Part shown: positions 1-9,167 of the stretch, piece by piece
Position numbering within the stretch: position 1 is the stretch's first letter
How the letters are laid out: every line of letters begins with the position of its first letter
NCBI GenBank assembly: GCA_001438925.1
Contig: LIAM01000003.1
Location: 1 to 34,338 of the forward strand
DNA length: 34,338 bases
Reading direction: 5' to 3'
Source: Actinobacteria bacterium BACL15 MAG-120619-bin91
GTDB lineage: Bacteria > Actinomycetota > Actinomycetes > Nanopelagicales > Nanopelagicaceae
Program-made: the position numbers and the translations under genes
The notes under the pieces: generated by a model
Told to the model about the DNA's origin: nothing
The model's database searches: none
What the model saw: the letters and a program-made list of their open reading frames with translations, nothing else

Positions 1-48
1 GCGCAACTGACTCGTGTAAAAATTACCGCCATCAACGGCGCGAAGTAA
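1..48 (+). CDS. rplU: 50S ribosomal protein L21, C-terminal end only
   Basis: Only the last 15 codons and the TAA stop are in the window; the 5' part lies upstream. The tail ([13 protein letters not shown]) matches the C-terminal LTxVKITxI pattern of bacterial L21, a 50S subunit protein that binds 23S rRNA. The next gene is rpmA, the usual rplU-rpmA pair, 14 nt downstream. The assignment rests on this short tail plus the neighbour. Confidence 0.85.
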   Translation, partial: AQLTRVKITAINGAK

Positions 49-62
49 GGGAGACGAAGTAA

Positions 63-317
63 ATGGCAAGTAAGAAGGGTGTCTCCTCGACACGAAACGG
101 TCGCGATTCCAATCCACAGTACCTAGGAATCAAGCGTTTCGGCGGACAAGAAGTTAATGCAGGCGAAATTCTAGTTCGCCAGCGCGGAACACATTTTCAC
201 CCAGGCAAGAATGTAGGTCGCGGTAAGGATGACACCTTGTTTGCACTAGCTGCAGGTGTTGTTGAATTCGGTCGCGCTCGCGGACGCCGTGTAGTGAATG
301 TGGCTCCGGTAGCTTAA
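63..317 (+). CDS. rpmA: 50S ribosomal protein L27
   Basis: An 84-aa protein of normal L27 length. The N-terminal tail carries the conserved STRNGRDSN and KRFGGQ motifs, and residues 36-50 hold the [12 protein letters not shown] signature. The N-terminal extension of L27 reaches toward the peptidyl-transferase centre of the ribosome. It starts MASKKG where most homologues read MAHKKG, a small substitution. A purine-rich GGGAGAC stretch precedes the ATG. It forms a bicistronic unit with rplU and is followed by a strong intrinsic terminator, so the unit probably ends here. Confidence 0.98.
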   Translation: MASKKGVSSTRNGRDSNPQYLGIKRFGGQEVNAGEILVRQRGTHFHPGKNVGRGKDDTLFALAAGVVEFGRARGRRVVNVAPVA

Positions 318-334
318 TTTTAGGTTTCTTGTAA

Positions 335-368
335 AAGAGCGAGCCGTAATCATGCGGCTCGCTTTTTT
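335..368 (+). terminator. Rho-independent terminator after rpmA
   Basis: AGCGAGCCG (338-346) pairs perfectly with CGGCTCGCT (355-363) around an 8-nt loop, and the 3' arm runs into six T residues. A short A-run before the 5' arm pairs with the T-run, so the element may also work on the opposite strand. It separates rplU-rpmA from obgE. Confidence 0.93.
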
Positions 369-406
369 CATTCAACGACATTGTAAGAAGCGAAGGGATT
401 TCATAA

Positions 407-1930
407 GTGACAACATTTGTTGATCGTGTAACTCTCTACGCTACTGCCGGAAAAGGTGGCGATGGTTGTGTTTCGGTAAAGCGTGAAAAGTTCAAGCCAC
501 TGGGTGGACCAGATGGCGGTAACGGTGGACGTGGCGGAGATGTCATTCTTATTGTTGATCCAAATGTGACAACACTTTTGGATTTCCACCATTCCCCTCA
601 TCGCAAAGCAACATCTGGGCACCAAGGTTATGGTGATCGTAAAGATGGGCACCAAGGAGAAGATTTAATCCTTGGAGTTCCAAATGGAACGGTTATCTAT
701 GACAAAAGTGGTGAACAAATCGCAGATTTGATAGGTAATGGAACAACTTTTGTAGCAGCCCAAGGTGGCTTTGGTGGTTTAGGAAACCTTGCGCTTTCAT
801 CCTCAAAGCGACGTGCTCCAGGTTTTGCATTACTAGGTGAGCCAGGAGAAGAGCGCACCTTAATTTTAGAGTTAAAGAGTGTTGCAGATATTGCTTTGGT
901 TGGATTTCCAAGTGCTGGAAAATCCTCTTTAATTGCAGCGGTTTCTGCCGCTCGTCCAAAGATCGCTGATTATCCATTCACGACCTTGGTGCCAAACCTT
1001 GGTGTTGTGCAAGCTGGCGAAACACGTTTTACAGTTGCAGATGTTCCAGGTCTTATTCCGGGTGCATCACAAGGAAAGGGATTAGGTCTTGAATTCCTTC
1101 GTCACGTCGAACGGTGCGTTGCCTTAGTACATGTTTTGGATTGCGGAACATTGGAAACAGATCGCAACCCTGTCGCAGATCTTGAAGCGATTGAAAATGA
1201 GTTAGCGCTATACGGGGGTCTTGAGGATCGTGTCCGTATCGTTGCCTTAAACAAGATTGATCTACCTGATGGCAAAGCTATGGCCGATATGGTTGAACAA
1301 GAGCTGCGCGACAAGGGGTACGAGGTGTACGCGGTTTCTGCAGCATCACGAGAAGGTCTGCAGGATCTCATATACGCAATGGGCCGCTTAGTTCACAAAA
1401 ATCGGGTCGAGGCGGCGATCCCAGAGCGCACACGAATTATTTTGCGACCAGTTGCAGTTGATGATTCTGGATTTTTTGTCCATGCAAACGCTGATGAATC
1501 CTTCACGATTCGCGGCAAAAAGGTTGAACGTTGGGTTCGTCAAACTAACTTTAAAAATGCCGAGGCGATCGGATACCTTGCAGATCGTTTGGCACAACTT
1601 GGAGTTGAGAAAGAGTTGTACAAAAAGGGCGCTGTTGCCGGCAGTGAAGTTCGTATCGGCGATGGTGACACCGAGGTTGTATTTGATTGGGAGCCAACTA
1701 TTGAAGCTGGCGCAGAACAGCTTGCCGGTCACCTACATCGCCGCGGTGAAGACTCACGTCTTGAATCAACATGGAATATGCCTGAGCGTGTTGAGGATAT
1801 TTTGAGTGATGATGAGATCGCAAAGCAGTGGGAATACAACGTAGTTGACCCCTACACGCCTAAACTTTCTGCACCTATTACCGATGTTAATGCCCTAGGG
1901 GAAAATCAAGAGGATGGAGATGACAAGTGA
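407..1930 (+). CDS. obgE: GTPase Obg (ribosome assembly / stress GTPase)
   Basis: A 507-aa Obg/CgtA GTPase, a family acting in late 50S assembly and (p)ppGpp-linked growth control. Residues 1-158 are the glycine-rich Obg fold (repeated GG pairs around 17-48). The G domain follows: P-loop GFPSAGKS at 166-173, switch region with [13 protein letters not shown] at 188-200, DVPG at 211-214, NKID at 281-284 and SAAS at 310-313. Residues about 350-430 match the C-terminal OCT domain, followed by an acidic tail of about 75 residues, long as in other actinobacterial Obg proteins. The start is GTG at 407 with a weak GAAGGG site upstream. The stop overlaps the proB start by 4 nt (GTGA), implying translational coupling. 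Neighbours rplU-rpmA-obgE-proB-proA follow the standard order. Confidence 0.97.
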   Translation: MTTFVDRVTLYATAGKGGDGCVSVKREKFKPLGGPDGGNGGRGGDVILIVDPNVTTLLDFHHSPHRKATSGHQGYGDRKDGHQGEDLILGVPNGTVIYDKSGEQIADLIGNGTTFVAAQGGFGGLGNLALSSSKRRAPGFALLGEPGEERTLILELKSVADIALVGFPSAGKSSLIAAVSAARPKIADYPFTTLVPNLGVVQAGETRFTVADVPGLIPGASQGKGLGLEFLRHVERCVALVHVLDCGTLETDRNPVADLEAIENELALYGGLEDRVRIVALNKIDLPDGKAMADMVEQELRDKGYEVYAVSAASREGLQDLIYAMGRLVHKNRVEAAIPERTRIILRPVAVDDSGFFVHANADESFTIRGKKVERWVRQTNFKNAEAIGYLADRLAQLGVEKELYKKGAVAGSEVRIGDGDTEVVFDWEPTIEAGAEQLAGHLHRRGEDSRLESTWNMPERVEDILSDDEIAKQWEYNVVDPYTPKLSAPITDVNALGENQEDGDDK

Positions 1931-3042
1931 GCCGAGAACAGATCACCTCTGCAAAACGCATCGTCATCAAGATTGGATCATCCTCTCTTACTGGTAAAGC
2001 CGGATCAGCTCTCGATGCCACCGCAGTAAACAAACTTGTAGATGTGGTTGCCGCCTGCAAAAAGCGTGAAGCCGAAGTTGTAGTTGTTTCCTCTGGTGCA
2101 ATTGCAGCAGGACTCGCACCACTTGGCTTAACAACCCGCCCTAAGGATTTAGCAACACAGCAAGCAGCTGCATCTGTGGGTCAAGGATTACTAGTTGCTC
2201 AATACACCCAAAGTTTTGCCCGCCATGCAATTACAGCATCACAAGTTTTGTTAACAACTGAAGATGTGGTTCGTCGATCCCATTATCAAAACGCTCAGCG
2301 CACCTTGTATAAGTTACTGCAGTTAGGTGTTGTGCCAATTATTAATGAAAATGACTCTGTTGGAACACAAGAGATTCGTTTTGGCGATAATGATCGTTTA
2401 GCCGCTCTCGTTGCGCTATTGATTGGCGCAGATTTATTGGTCCTTATCTCAGATATTGATGCGCTGTATGACGCACCTCCATCACAAGGAGGAGCACAAA
2501 AAATTTATGAGGTGGCATCTGTTGCAAATATTGAGGGAATAACTCTGGGTGGTGCAGGTACCGCCGGAGTCGGAAGTGGAGGAATGGTGACAAAAGTTGA
2601 GGCTGCCCGAATTGCAACCTCTGCTGGCATTCCAATGTTGCTAACTTCACTACAGGATTCAGGTAAATCACTAGCTGGAGAAAAAATTGGAACCCATTTT
2701 CATGCTCAAGCTAGCAAGACAACCTCACGTCTTTTGTGGTTAGCACATGCGACAAACTCACATGGAAAGTTGATTTTGGATGCTGGTGCGGTAACCGCAA
2801 TTTTAGAACGTGGAGTTTCTTTACTTCCTGCGGGAGTAACTGCTGTTGAAGGTGAGTTCATTGCAGGAGATGCTGTAGAACTAGTAGGTCCAGATGGTGC
2901 TGTTATCGCACGCGGTCTCGTTGCATTTGATTCCACAGATTTGCCACAGATGTTGGGCAGATCAACAAAGGAGCTCGCTGCAGTCTTAGGTGCAGAGTAT
3001 GAACGTGAATTAGTCCACAGAGATGATTTGGTGTTGATCTAA
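1927..3042 (+). CDS. proB: Glutamate 5-kinase
   Basis: A 371-aa enzyme that phosphorylates glutamate to gamma-glutamyl phosphate, the first step of proline synthesis. The amino-acid kinase fold shows KIGSSS near residue 15, SSGAIAAG at 55-62, INENDSVG at 139-146 (glutamate binding) and FGDNDRLAA at 152-160. From about residue 277 the C-terminus is a PUA domain, as in full-length ProB. The start is GTG inside the obgE stop, with GGAGAT just upstream. proA follows with no gap. Proline feedback is the known control in this family; nothing in the DNA shows separate regulation. Confidence 0.97.
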   Translation: MSREQITSAKRIVIKIGSSSLTGKAGSALDATAVNKLVDVVAACKKREAEVVVVSSGAIAAGLAPLGLTTRPKDLATQQAAASVGQGLLVAQYTQSFARHAITASQVLLTTEDVVRRSHYQNAQRTLYKLLQLGVVPIINENDSVGTQEIRFGDNDRLAALVALLIGADLLVLISDIDALYDAPPSQGGAQKIYEVASVANIEGITLGGAGTAGVGSGGMVTKVEAARIATSAGIPMLLTSLQDSGKSLAGEKIGTHFHAQASKTTSRLLWLAHATNSHGKLILDAGAVTAILERGVSLLPAGVTAVEGEFIAGDAVELVGPDGAVIARGLVAFDSTDLPQMLGRSTKELAAVLGAEYERELVHRDDLVLI

Positions 3043-4311
3043 ATGAGTGCACAGCAATTGATTTCACAGCTTGCAGACTCTGCACGTATCGCTGGAAAAA
3101 CCTTGAGTATTTCCACTGGAGCACAACGTAAAGCGGCTCTGAATGTAATCGCCGATGCGATCGAAGCCAGAAGTGGCAATATCCTTGCCGCTAATGAAAA
3201 GGATATGGAAGCAGGTCGCGCCGCTGGCCTGAACTCCTCGCTGTTAGATCGTCTTTTGTTAACCCCCGAACGTATTAAAGGGATTGCAGGGGGAGCACGC
3301 CAAGTAAGTGAGCTTGAAGATCCGCTCGGCAAAACTCTGCGTAAATCAACTTTGCCTAATGGAATTGAATTAGAGCAAATCTCCGTTCCATTTGGAGTAA
3401 TTGGAATGGTGTACGAAGCACGTCCCAATGTCACTGTAGATGCTGCGGTAATTTTATTGATGTCTGGCAACGCAGCTCTCCTGCGCGGTTCATCAAGTGC
3501 AGCGCACAGCAATGAGGTTTTAGTACGCGTTATGCGGGATGCGTTGGCCTCAACCTCAATTTCACCAGATGTGATTCAACTGGTGCCATCAGAGGATCGT
3601 GAAACCGTCAAGGCGCTACTTAATGCTCGTGGAAAGGTAGATCTAGTAATTCCTCGCGGAAGCGCAGCGCTGATTCGAATGGTGGTCGATGAGTCATCGG
3701 TTCCAACCATTGAAACCGGTGCCGGTGTTTGCCATGTCTACATCGATGAGTTTGCCGATTTAAGCAAGGCTGTTCCCATTATTATTAACTCAAAGGTTCA
3801 GCGACCAAGTGTGTGCAACGCTGCAGAGACCTTATTAGTCCATTCAGCAATCGCCGATTCATTTATGCCAACTGCGCTCAAAGCACTTCATGAAGCGGGC
3901 GTGATTGTGCATTGTGACGAGGCTTCTTTAGCAATTGCCAAGAGTGCAAATATCCCAGCCACCTTGGCAACCGAAGAGAACTTCTGCACTGAATACGGCA
4001 CGCTAGAGATGAACGTTGCAATCGTTGATTCTGTCGATGCGGCAAGTGCGCACATTGCAAAATACGGCACTCAGCACACTGAAGCCATACTTTCTGAGAA
4101 CAAAGAAAATGTGAAGAGATTTATTGCTCTGGCAGATTGTGCAGCGGTGATGGTTAATACATCCACCAGATTTACAGATGGCGAGCAGATGGGGTTTGGG
4201 GCTGAAATCGGTATCTCAAATCAAAAATTGCATGCCAGAGGTCCGATGGGGCTAGAGGCGATGACAACGACTACATGGATTGTTACTGGAAATGGGCAGA
4301 TTCGCAGTTAG
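3043..4311 (+). CDS. proA: Gamma-glutamyl phosphate reductase
   Basis: A 422-aa member of the aldehyde dehydrogenase superfamily that reduces gamma-glutamyl phosphate with NADPH to glutamate semialdehyde, the second proline step. The family sequence PFGVIGMVYEARPNVTVDA is at about 116-134. The catalytic cysteine is C258 in QRPSVCNAAE. The ATG directly follows the proB stop codon (0 nt) and no Shine-Dalgarno site is evident, so translation is probably coupled. The TAG stop forms part of an inverted repeat leading into gatC. Confidence 0.97.
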   Translation: MSAQQLISQLADSARIAGKTLSISTGAQRKAALNVIADAIEARSGNILAANEKDMEAGRAAGLNSSLLDRLLLTPERIKGIAGGARQVSELEDPLGKTLRKSTLPNGIELEQISVPFGVIGMVYEARPNVTVDAAVILLMSGNAALLRGSSSAAHSNEVLVRVMRDALASTSISPDVIQLVPSEDRETVKALLNARGKVDLVIPRGSAALIRMVVDESSVPTIETGAGVCHVYIDEFADLSKAVPIIINSKVQRPSVCNAAETLLVHSAIADSFMPTALKALHEAGVIVHCDEASLAIAKSANIPATLATEENFCTEYGTLEMNVAIVDSVDAASAHIAKYGTQHTEAILSENKENVKRFIALADCAAVMVNTSTRFTDGEQMGFGAEIGISNQKLHARGPMGLEAMTTTTWIVTGNGQIRS

Positions 4312-4337
4312 GGCTTAATTTAATTAGACTTAAGCCC
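4311..4337. repeat. Inverted repeat between proA and gatC
   Basis: GGGCTTAA (4311-4318) and TTAAGCCC (4330-4337) form a perfect 8-bp inverted repeat around an 11-nt AT-rich spacer. The left arm begins at the last base of the proA stop; the right arm ends one base before the gatC ATG. No T-run follows, so it is not a typical intrinsic terminator. It encloses the likely gatC -10 box and could be an operator or a weak hairpin. Confidence 0.6.
4325..4337 (+). promoter_or_regulatory. Likely leaderless promoter of gatC
   Basis: TAGACT (4325-4330) fits the actinobacterial -10 pattern TANNNT and lies 7 nt before the gatC ATG at 4338. There is no Shine-Dalgarno sequence in front of that ATG. This spacing puts the transcription start on the A of the start codon, the usual arrangement of a leaderless mRNA. 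No good -35 hexamer was seen. Confidence 0.55.
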
Positions 4338-4634
4338 ATGAGCAGCCTTTCCCGCGATGATGTCGCCAAGCTTGCAGGCCTAGCCCGCATTGAAATGAGC
4401 GAAGAAGAGTTAGTCAATCTCTCCCAGGAGTTCACCGTAATTTTGGATGCCGTTGCTCGTGTGCAGGAAGTTGCTGGAGCAGATGTTGAACCAACCTCAC
4501 ACCCGTTGCCTCTTCGCAATGTTTTCCGTGCAGATGTAGTTGTCCCAAGTCTTACTCCCGAAGAAGCACTCTCTGGTGCACCTGCTCAAGAGGAACAACG
4601 TTTCCGCGTTCCGCAGATTTTGGGTGAAGAGTGA
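4338..4634 (+). CDS. gatC: Asp/Glu-tRNA(Asn/Gln) amidotransferase subunit C
   Basis: A 98-aa small subunit that stabilises GatA-GatB in the GatCAB complex, which converts Glu-tRNA(Gln) (and Asp-tRNA(Asn) where present) into the amidated form. The start [20 protein letters not shown] is the typical GatC N-terminus, and [19 protein letters not shown] near residue 55 is the conserved core. An in-frame ATG at 4275 would add 21 residues from inside proA and has no family support, so 4338 is chosen. The stop overlaps the gatA GTG (GTGA). Confidence 0.95.
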   Translation: MSSLSRDDVAKLAGLARIEMSEEELVNLSQEFTVILDAVARVQEVAGADVEPTSHPLPLRNVFRADVVVPSLTPEEALSGAPAQEEQRFRVPQILGEE

Positions 4635-6127
4635 TTCGTAACTCTGCAGCTGAAATGGCAGCAAAACTTGTTGCCGGTGAGACAACATCTGTTGCTTTAA
4701 CTCAAGCGCACTTAGATCGTATTGCTGCAGTTGATACCGATGTGCATGCATTTTTGTATGTAGATACCGAGGGTGCGTTGGCCCAAGCCGCCGCAGTTGA
4801 TGCAAAGCGCGCAAAGGGTGAAAAGTTGTCACCACTTGCAGGCGTCCCACTTGCACTTAAAGATGTCATGGCGCAAAAAGGTGTTCCAACTACATGTGGT
4901 TCAAAGATTCTTGAAGGCTGGCGACCACCCTATGACTCAACTGTTGTAGCAAATCTGAAGAAAAATGACATAGTTATTTTGGGTAAGACCAATATGGATG
5001 AGTTTGCGATGGGTTCATCAACTGAAAACTCTGCATATGGTCCAACACATAACCCTTGGGATTTAAGCCGTATTCCTGGTGGTTCTGGTGGTGGTTCATC
5101 TGCCGCACTTGCCGCCTTTGAAGCACCACTTGCAATTGGAACCGATACTGGTGGATCAATTCGCCAACCTGCAGCTGTAACTGGAACTGTGGGAGTTAAG
5201 CCAACGTATGGCGGCGTTTCACGATTTGGTTTGGTCGCTTTCTCATCTTCACTTGATCAAGCAGGCCCATGCGCGCGCACAGTTTTGGATACTGCCCTAT
5301 TGCATGAAGCAATTGCAGGACATGATCCAAAGGATGCAACAAGCATCAACGCACCAGTTCCTCAAGTAGTTGCCGCCGCAAAATCTGGCGATGTAAAGGG
5401 AATGAAAATTGGTGTTGTTAAGGAACTCAATGGCGATGGATATCAACCAGGAGTTCGCGCCCGCTTTGAAGAATCTCTTGAGCTTCTTGCAAAAGCTGGA
5501 GCTGAAATTGTTGAAGTATCTGCGCCAAACTTTGAATACGCCCTTGCTGCATATTATTTAATCGCACCATCTGAGTGTTCATCTAACTTAGCCCGCTTTG
5601 ATGCGATGCGTTACGGCTTGCGCGTAGGTGATATAGATGGTGCTTCTGCTGAATCTGTCATGAACTTGACCCGCGAAGTAGGTTTTGGCAAAGAGGTAAA
5701 GCGTCGCATTATTTTGGGTACTTACGCCTTGTCATCTGGTTATTACGATGCTTATTACGGAAGTGCTCAAAAGGTGCGCACTCTGATTACGCAAGATTTC
5801 ATCAAAGCGTTTGAAAAAGCCGATGTATTGGTTTCACCAACCTGTCCAACTACTGCATTTAAAATCGGCGAGAAAGCTAATGATCCATTGGCTATGTACC
5901 TCAATGACATCGCAACTATCCCAGTAAACATGGCTGGAATCGGTGGAATGTCTCTGCCATCAGGTTTAGCAGATGAGGATGGCTTGCCTGTAGGTTTCCA
6001 AATCATGTCTCCTGTAATGAAAGATGAACGTATGTACTCAGTGGGCGCAGCTCTTGAAGCAGCACTTCTCACTCAGTGGGGTGCGCCATTACTGGATAAA
6101 GCTCCACTTCTAGGAGGTGCACGATGA
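4631..6127 (+). CDS. gatA: Asp/Glu-tRNA(Asn/Gln) amidotransferase subunit A
   Basis: A 498-aa amidase-signature enzyme that releases ammonia from glutamine for GatB. The Ser-cisSer-Lys triad is visible as K77 (LALKDVM), S152 (PGGSGGGSS) and S176 ([13 protein letters not shown]), with the spacing found in characterised GatA proteins. The start is GTG in the gatC stop; the stop overlaps the gatB ATG (ATGA), so the three subunits are translationally linked. The GatCAB route fits actinobacteria, which generally lack glutaminyl-tRNA synthetase. Confidence 0.97.
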   Translation: MIRNSAAEMAAKLVAGETTSVALTQAHLDRIAAVDTDVHAFLYVDTEGALAQAAAVDAKRAKGEKLSPLAGVPLALKDVMAQKGVPTTCGSKILEGWRPPYDSTVVANLKKNDIVILGKTNMDEFAMGSSTENSAYGPTHNPWDLSRIPGGSGGGSSAALAAFEAPLAIGTDTGGSIRQPAAVTGTVGVKPTYGGVSRFGLVAFSSSLDQAGPCARTVLDTALLHEAIAGHDPKDATSINAPVPQVVAAAKSGDVKGMKIGVVKELNGDGYQPGVRARFEESLELLAKAGAEIVEVSAPNFEYALAAYYLIAPSECSSNLARFDAMRYGLRVGDIDGASAESVMNLTREVGFGKEVKRRIILGTYALSSGYYDAYYGSAQKVRTLITQDFIKAFEKADVLVSPTCPTTAFKIGEKANDPLAMYLNDIATIPVNMAGIGGMSLPSGLADEDGLPVGFQIMSPVMKDERMYSVGAALEAALLTQWGAPLLDKAPLLGGAR

Positions 6128-7632
6128 CACTTTCTTATGATGATGTAGTTGCTAAATACGAACCAGTATTGGGTCTTGAAGTACATGTTGAGCTCAACAC
6201 AAACTCAAAGATGTTTTGTGGTTGCAGCACCGTTTTCGGTGCTGAACCAAATACGCAAACATGCCCAGTGTGCCTGGCTTTGCCTGGTGCTTTGCCTGTG
6301 GTTAATGAAAAGGCAATCGAGTCAACGATCAAGATTGGTCTAGCGCTGAACTGCTCTATCGCGCCATTTTCACGTTTTGCTCGTAAGAACTACTTCTATC
6401 CAGATATGCCAAAGAACTTCCAGATTTCTCAGTATGACGAACCGATCTGCGTTGATGGATATGTAGATGTAGAAATTGAAACTGATGAGGGTCCCAAGAA
6501 ATTCCGCGTAGAGGTCGAGCGCGTTCACATGGAAGAAGACACCGGAAAGTCGTTGCACGTAGGTGGCGCAACTGGTCGTATTCATGGCGCTGAATACTCA
6601 TTGCTTGATTACAACCGTGCCGGAATTCCATTAGTCGAAATCGTGACAAAGATTGTTCCTGGCACAGGAAAGTACGCACCAGAGGTTGCCAAAGCATATG
6701 TTGCCGAACTCCGCGACATTCTGCGTGCACTGGGTGTGAGCGATGTAAAGATGGAGCAAGGATCATTGCGTTGTGATGCAAACGTCTCATTACGTTTGAT
6801 TGGTGCTGAAAAGTTAGGCACACGAAGTGAAACCAAAAATGTTAACTCGTTGCGTTCAGTAGAGCGTGCGGTTCGTGGCGAAATGATCCGCCATGCAGAG
6901 CTACTCAACGCTGGTGGGCGCGTTGTTCAAGAGACCCGCCACTTCCAAGAGGACACAGGACTTACTCGTTCTGGGCGTTCAAAGGAACAAGCCGAGGATT
7001 ACCGTTACTTCCCTGAACCAGATCTAGTGCCAGTTGCACCAGATGCTGCCTGGATTGAAGAGCTACGTGCAACTTTGCCAGAGCGTCCATCGATTCGTCG
7101 CAAGCGTTTGCAGGAGGTATGGGCGGTTCCTGATAAGGAAATGGCTGCGATGATCAACGCAGATGTTCTAGATATTGTCGAAGCAACTGTTTTACTAGGT
7201 TCTGATCCAACGAAGGCGCGCAGTTGGTGGCTGGGTGAGATCTCGCGCATTGCAAATGATAAAAATATTGCCATCGCAAATTTAGCGATCACTCCGCAGG
7301 ATGTAGCAGAGATTGTGGCACTTGTTAATGCCGGTGAATTGACAGACAAACTTGCTCGCCAAGTGGTTGAGGGTGTTATCGCTGGAGAAGGACAGCCAGC
7401 CGACGTTGTTGCAAAGCGTGGAATCAAAGTTGTAAACGATGATGGTGCATTGATGGCAGCAATTGAAAAGGTCTGCGCTGAACAAACAGAAACTGCTGAA
7501 AAAGTTCGCAATGGACACTTACCTGCAGCTGGAGCATTAATTGGTGCGGTCATGAAAGAGACAAAGGGCCAAGCAGATGCTGCTCGAGTTCGAGAGCTTC
7601 TACTTGGCCACTTAGGTCAAGCGACTAGTTAG
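6124..7632 (+). CDS. gatB: Asp/Glu-tRNA(Asn/Gln) amidotransferase subunit B
   Basis: A 502-aa subunit that binds the misacylated tRNA and performs ATP-dependent transamidation. The opening [13 protein letters not shown] is the GatB signature. Cysteines C32, C34, C47 and C50 (FCGCS, CPVC) form the expected zinc site. HMEEDTGKS at about 136-144 and RCDANVSLR near 220 are conserved core motifs, and the last 150 residues match the YqeY-like tRNA-binding tail. Its TAG stop overlaps the stop codon of the convergent MFS gene, with no terminator between them. Confidence 0.97.
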   Translation: MTLSYDDVVAKYEPVLGLEVHVELNTNSKMFCGCSTVFGAEPNTQTCPVCLALPGALPVVNEKAIESTIKIGLALNCSIAPFSRFARKNYFYPDMPKNFQISQYDEPICVDGYVDVEIETDEGPKKFRVEVERVHMEEDTGKSLHVGGATGRIHGAEYSLLDYNRAGIPLVEIVTKIVPGTGKYAPEVAKAYVAELRDILRALGVSDVKMEQGSLRCDANVSLRLIGAEKLGTRSETKNVNSLRSVERAVRGEMIRHAELLNAGGRVVQETRHFQEDTGLTRSGRSKEQAEDYRYFPEPDLVPVAPDAAWIEELRATLPERPSIRRKRLQEVWAVPDKEMAAMINADVLDIVEATVLLGSDPTKARSWWLGEISRIANDKNIAIANLAITPQDVAEIVALVNAGELTDKLARQVVEGVIAGEGQPADVVAKRGIKVVNDDGALMAAIEKVCAEQTETAEKVRNGHLPAAGALIGAVMKETKGQADAARVRELLLGHLGQATS

Positions 7633-9110
7633 TGAAGGCCAGCGCCTTCTGTTTCAACCAATGAATCTTTACCAACATTGATGAAGAAGAACAACACAAT
7701 CGCACCAACAAATAGCAACCCTGCGCTGAACTTAAATGCCACTGTAAAGCCATGAGTCATAGCAAATGGCATTAACTTCTCACCCAATTGAGCATTTGCT
7801 GTTGCATATGTAGTCGTTGCTGTTGCGGCAACGGTGTTAAGAAGTGCCACACCCAGTGAACCGCCTACTTGCTGGCTGGTATTGAGCATAGCACTTGCAA
7901 CACCTGTGTCATGAGGTGAAACAGCGTGAAGGGCCGTAGAAGTCAGTGGAATGAAGACAAGTGCCATTCCGCTAGAAATAATCAAAAGTGCGGGTAGAAC
8001 ATGTGTTGAATAAGAAGTTTCTGGGGTAATTCGAGCAATCATCAACATTCCGACACTTGCGGCTATCAATCCTGGAACCATCAAAGCTCGCGGACCAAAC
8101 TTTGGAAGCAGTTGAGATGCAACTCCGGCAAAGACAATTATTCCAAAAGTAAATGGCAAAAACGCAAAGCCAGAACGCAGTGGCGTGTAACCAAGGACTA
8201 CCTGTAGATAGAGCCCTAAGAATAAAAACATTGAGAATAAGCCAGCACCAACAACCAAGGAACCTAAGTAGGAACCTCCTCGGTTTCGATCGGTAACAAC
8301 GCGCAGTGGCATCAATGGGTTCTTAACACGCTTCTCGATAAGTACAAAAGTTCCTAGTAGGAATATCGCTGCCATTAAGAAACCAATAGTTAAGGTGTCA
8401 CTCCATCCGCTGACAGCCGCCTCGTGGAATCCATACGTTAATGCGAATAATCCTGCTGTCGCCGCGAATACACCAGGGATGTCATAAGAGTTATCACCTT
8501 GAGCCTTAGATTCCTTGACGAACTTAATGGCAAGGATTGCAGCAAAGATTGCAATTGGAGTGTTCACTCCTAGGCACCAACGCCATGAGAAGTACTCAGT
8601 TAACGCGCCACCCAGAATCAAGCCAATTGCTGCGCCGCCTCCTGAGATTGCACCGATTACACCAAAAGCTTTTGCGCGCTCTTTTGGAACTGTAAAAGTC
8701 ACCGAGATGATTGCCAAAGCTGCGGGTGCAAGCAGAGCTGCAAATACACCCTGAAGTGCACGTGAGGCATAAAGCATGCCCTCATTTGGAGCGACTCCAC
8801 CAAGTGCAGATGCTGCAGCAAATCCCGCTAAACCAATGAGAAATATTCTCTTGCGTCCCATGTAGTCACCTATACGGCCACCTAAGAGGAGCAGGGAACC
8901 AAAGGCCAATGTGTAGGCGGTAATTACCCATTGCTGATTAGCATCGGAGATACCCAGCTCCAATTTTGCGCTAGGGATCGCAATATTCATGATTGAACTA
9001 TCAAGAACGATCATTAATTGAGCGATTGCAACTACAAATAAGGTACGCCATCTTGTTGGGTCTAGGATTTTTGTTGGGTCTAGGATTTGGATCGGTGAGG
9101 TCTGTGACAC
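7629..9110 (-). CDS. MFS transporter, DHA2 (EmrB/QacA) type
   Basis: A 493-aa polytopic membrane protein of the 14-helix drug:H+ antiporter family. [16 protein letters not shown] at 31-46 corresponds to the family LDxTIVNVALP motif in helix 1, and [14 protein letters not shown] at 77-90 is MFS motif A between helices 2 and 3. Many hydrophobic stretches follow to the end. Substrate cannot be read from sequence; drugs, dyes or metabolites are all possible. The start is GTG at 9110 with GGAG about 8-11 nt upstream. It is the only minus-strand gene here, convergent with gatB and divergent from ilvD. The N-terminus carries a duplicated ILDPT(K/R) peptide. Confidence 0.9.
   Translation of the reverse strand: MSQTSPIQILDPTKILDPTRWRTLFVVAIAQLMIVLDSSIMNIAIPSAKLELGISDANQQWVITAYTLAFGSLLLLGGRIGDYMGRKRIFLIGLAGFAAASALGGVAPNEGMLYASRALQGVFAALLAPAALAIISVTFTVPKERAKAFGVIGAISGGGAAIGLILGGALTEYFSWRWCLGVNTPIAIFAAILAIKFVKESKAQGDNSYDIPGVFAATAGLFALTYGFHEAAVSGWSDTLTIGFLMAAIFLLGTFVLIEKRVKNPLMPLRVVTDRNRGGSYLGSLVVGAGLFSMFLFLGLYLQVVLGYTPLRSGFAFLPFTFGIIVFAGVASQLLPKFGPRALMVPGLIAASVGMLMIARITPETSYSTHVLPALLIISSGMALVFIPLTSTALHAVSPHDTGVASAMLNTSQQVGGSLGVALLNTVAATATTTYATANAQLGEKLMPFAMTHGFTVAFKFSAGLLFVGAIVLFFFINVGKDSLVETEGAGLH
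9055..9090. repeat. 18-bp tandem duplication in the MFS 5' end
   Basis: Positions 9055-9072 and 9073-9090 are adjacent copies of an 18-bp unit, 16 of 18 bases identical. On the minus strand they encode ILDPTK then ILDPTR at residues 9-20 of the transporter, in the cytoplasmic N-terminus before the first membrane helix. The in-frame length suggests a recent slippage duplication. Confidence 0.85.
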
Positions 9111-9155
9111 GTTATTGCTCCAATTATTCGACTGATAAATGAGTTAGCTAGAGGG

Positions 9156-9167
9156 TAGAATTCTCTC
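9156..9167 (+). promoter_or_regulatory. Likely leaderless promoter of ilvD
   Basis: TAGAAT (9156-9161) is a good -10 box placed 6 nt before the ilvD ATG at 9168, and no Shine-Dalgarno site precedes the ATG. The expected transcription start coincides with the start codon. On the other strand TACCCT (9157-9152) overlaps this box and could be the -10 for the divergent MFS gene. Confidence 0.6.

Noticed and set aside
3039-3512. 157-codon open frame antisense to proA
   Set aside because: Low-complexity shadow frame fully inside a conserved gene, with no ribosome site.
4275-4337. Upstream ATG as the gatC start
   Set aside because: It lies inside proA and adds 21 residues not found in GatC; the ATG at 4338 gives the family N-terminus.
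7005-7553. 182-codon open frame antisense to gatB
   Set aside because: Shadow of gatB codon use on the opposite strand; Ser/Thr/Ala-rich with no recognisable domain and no start context.
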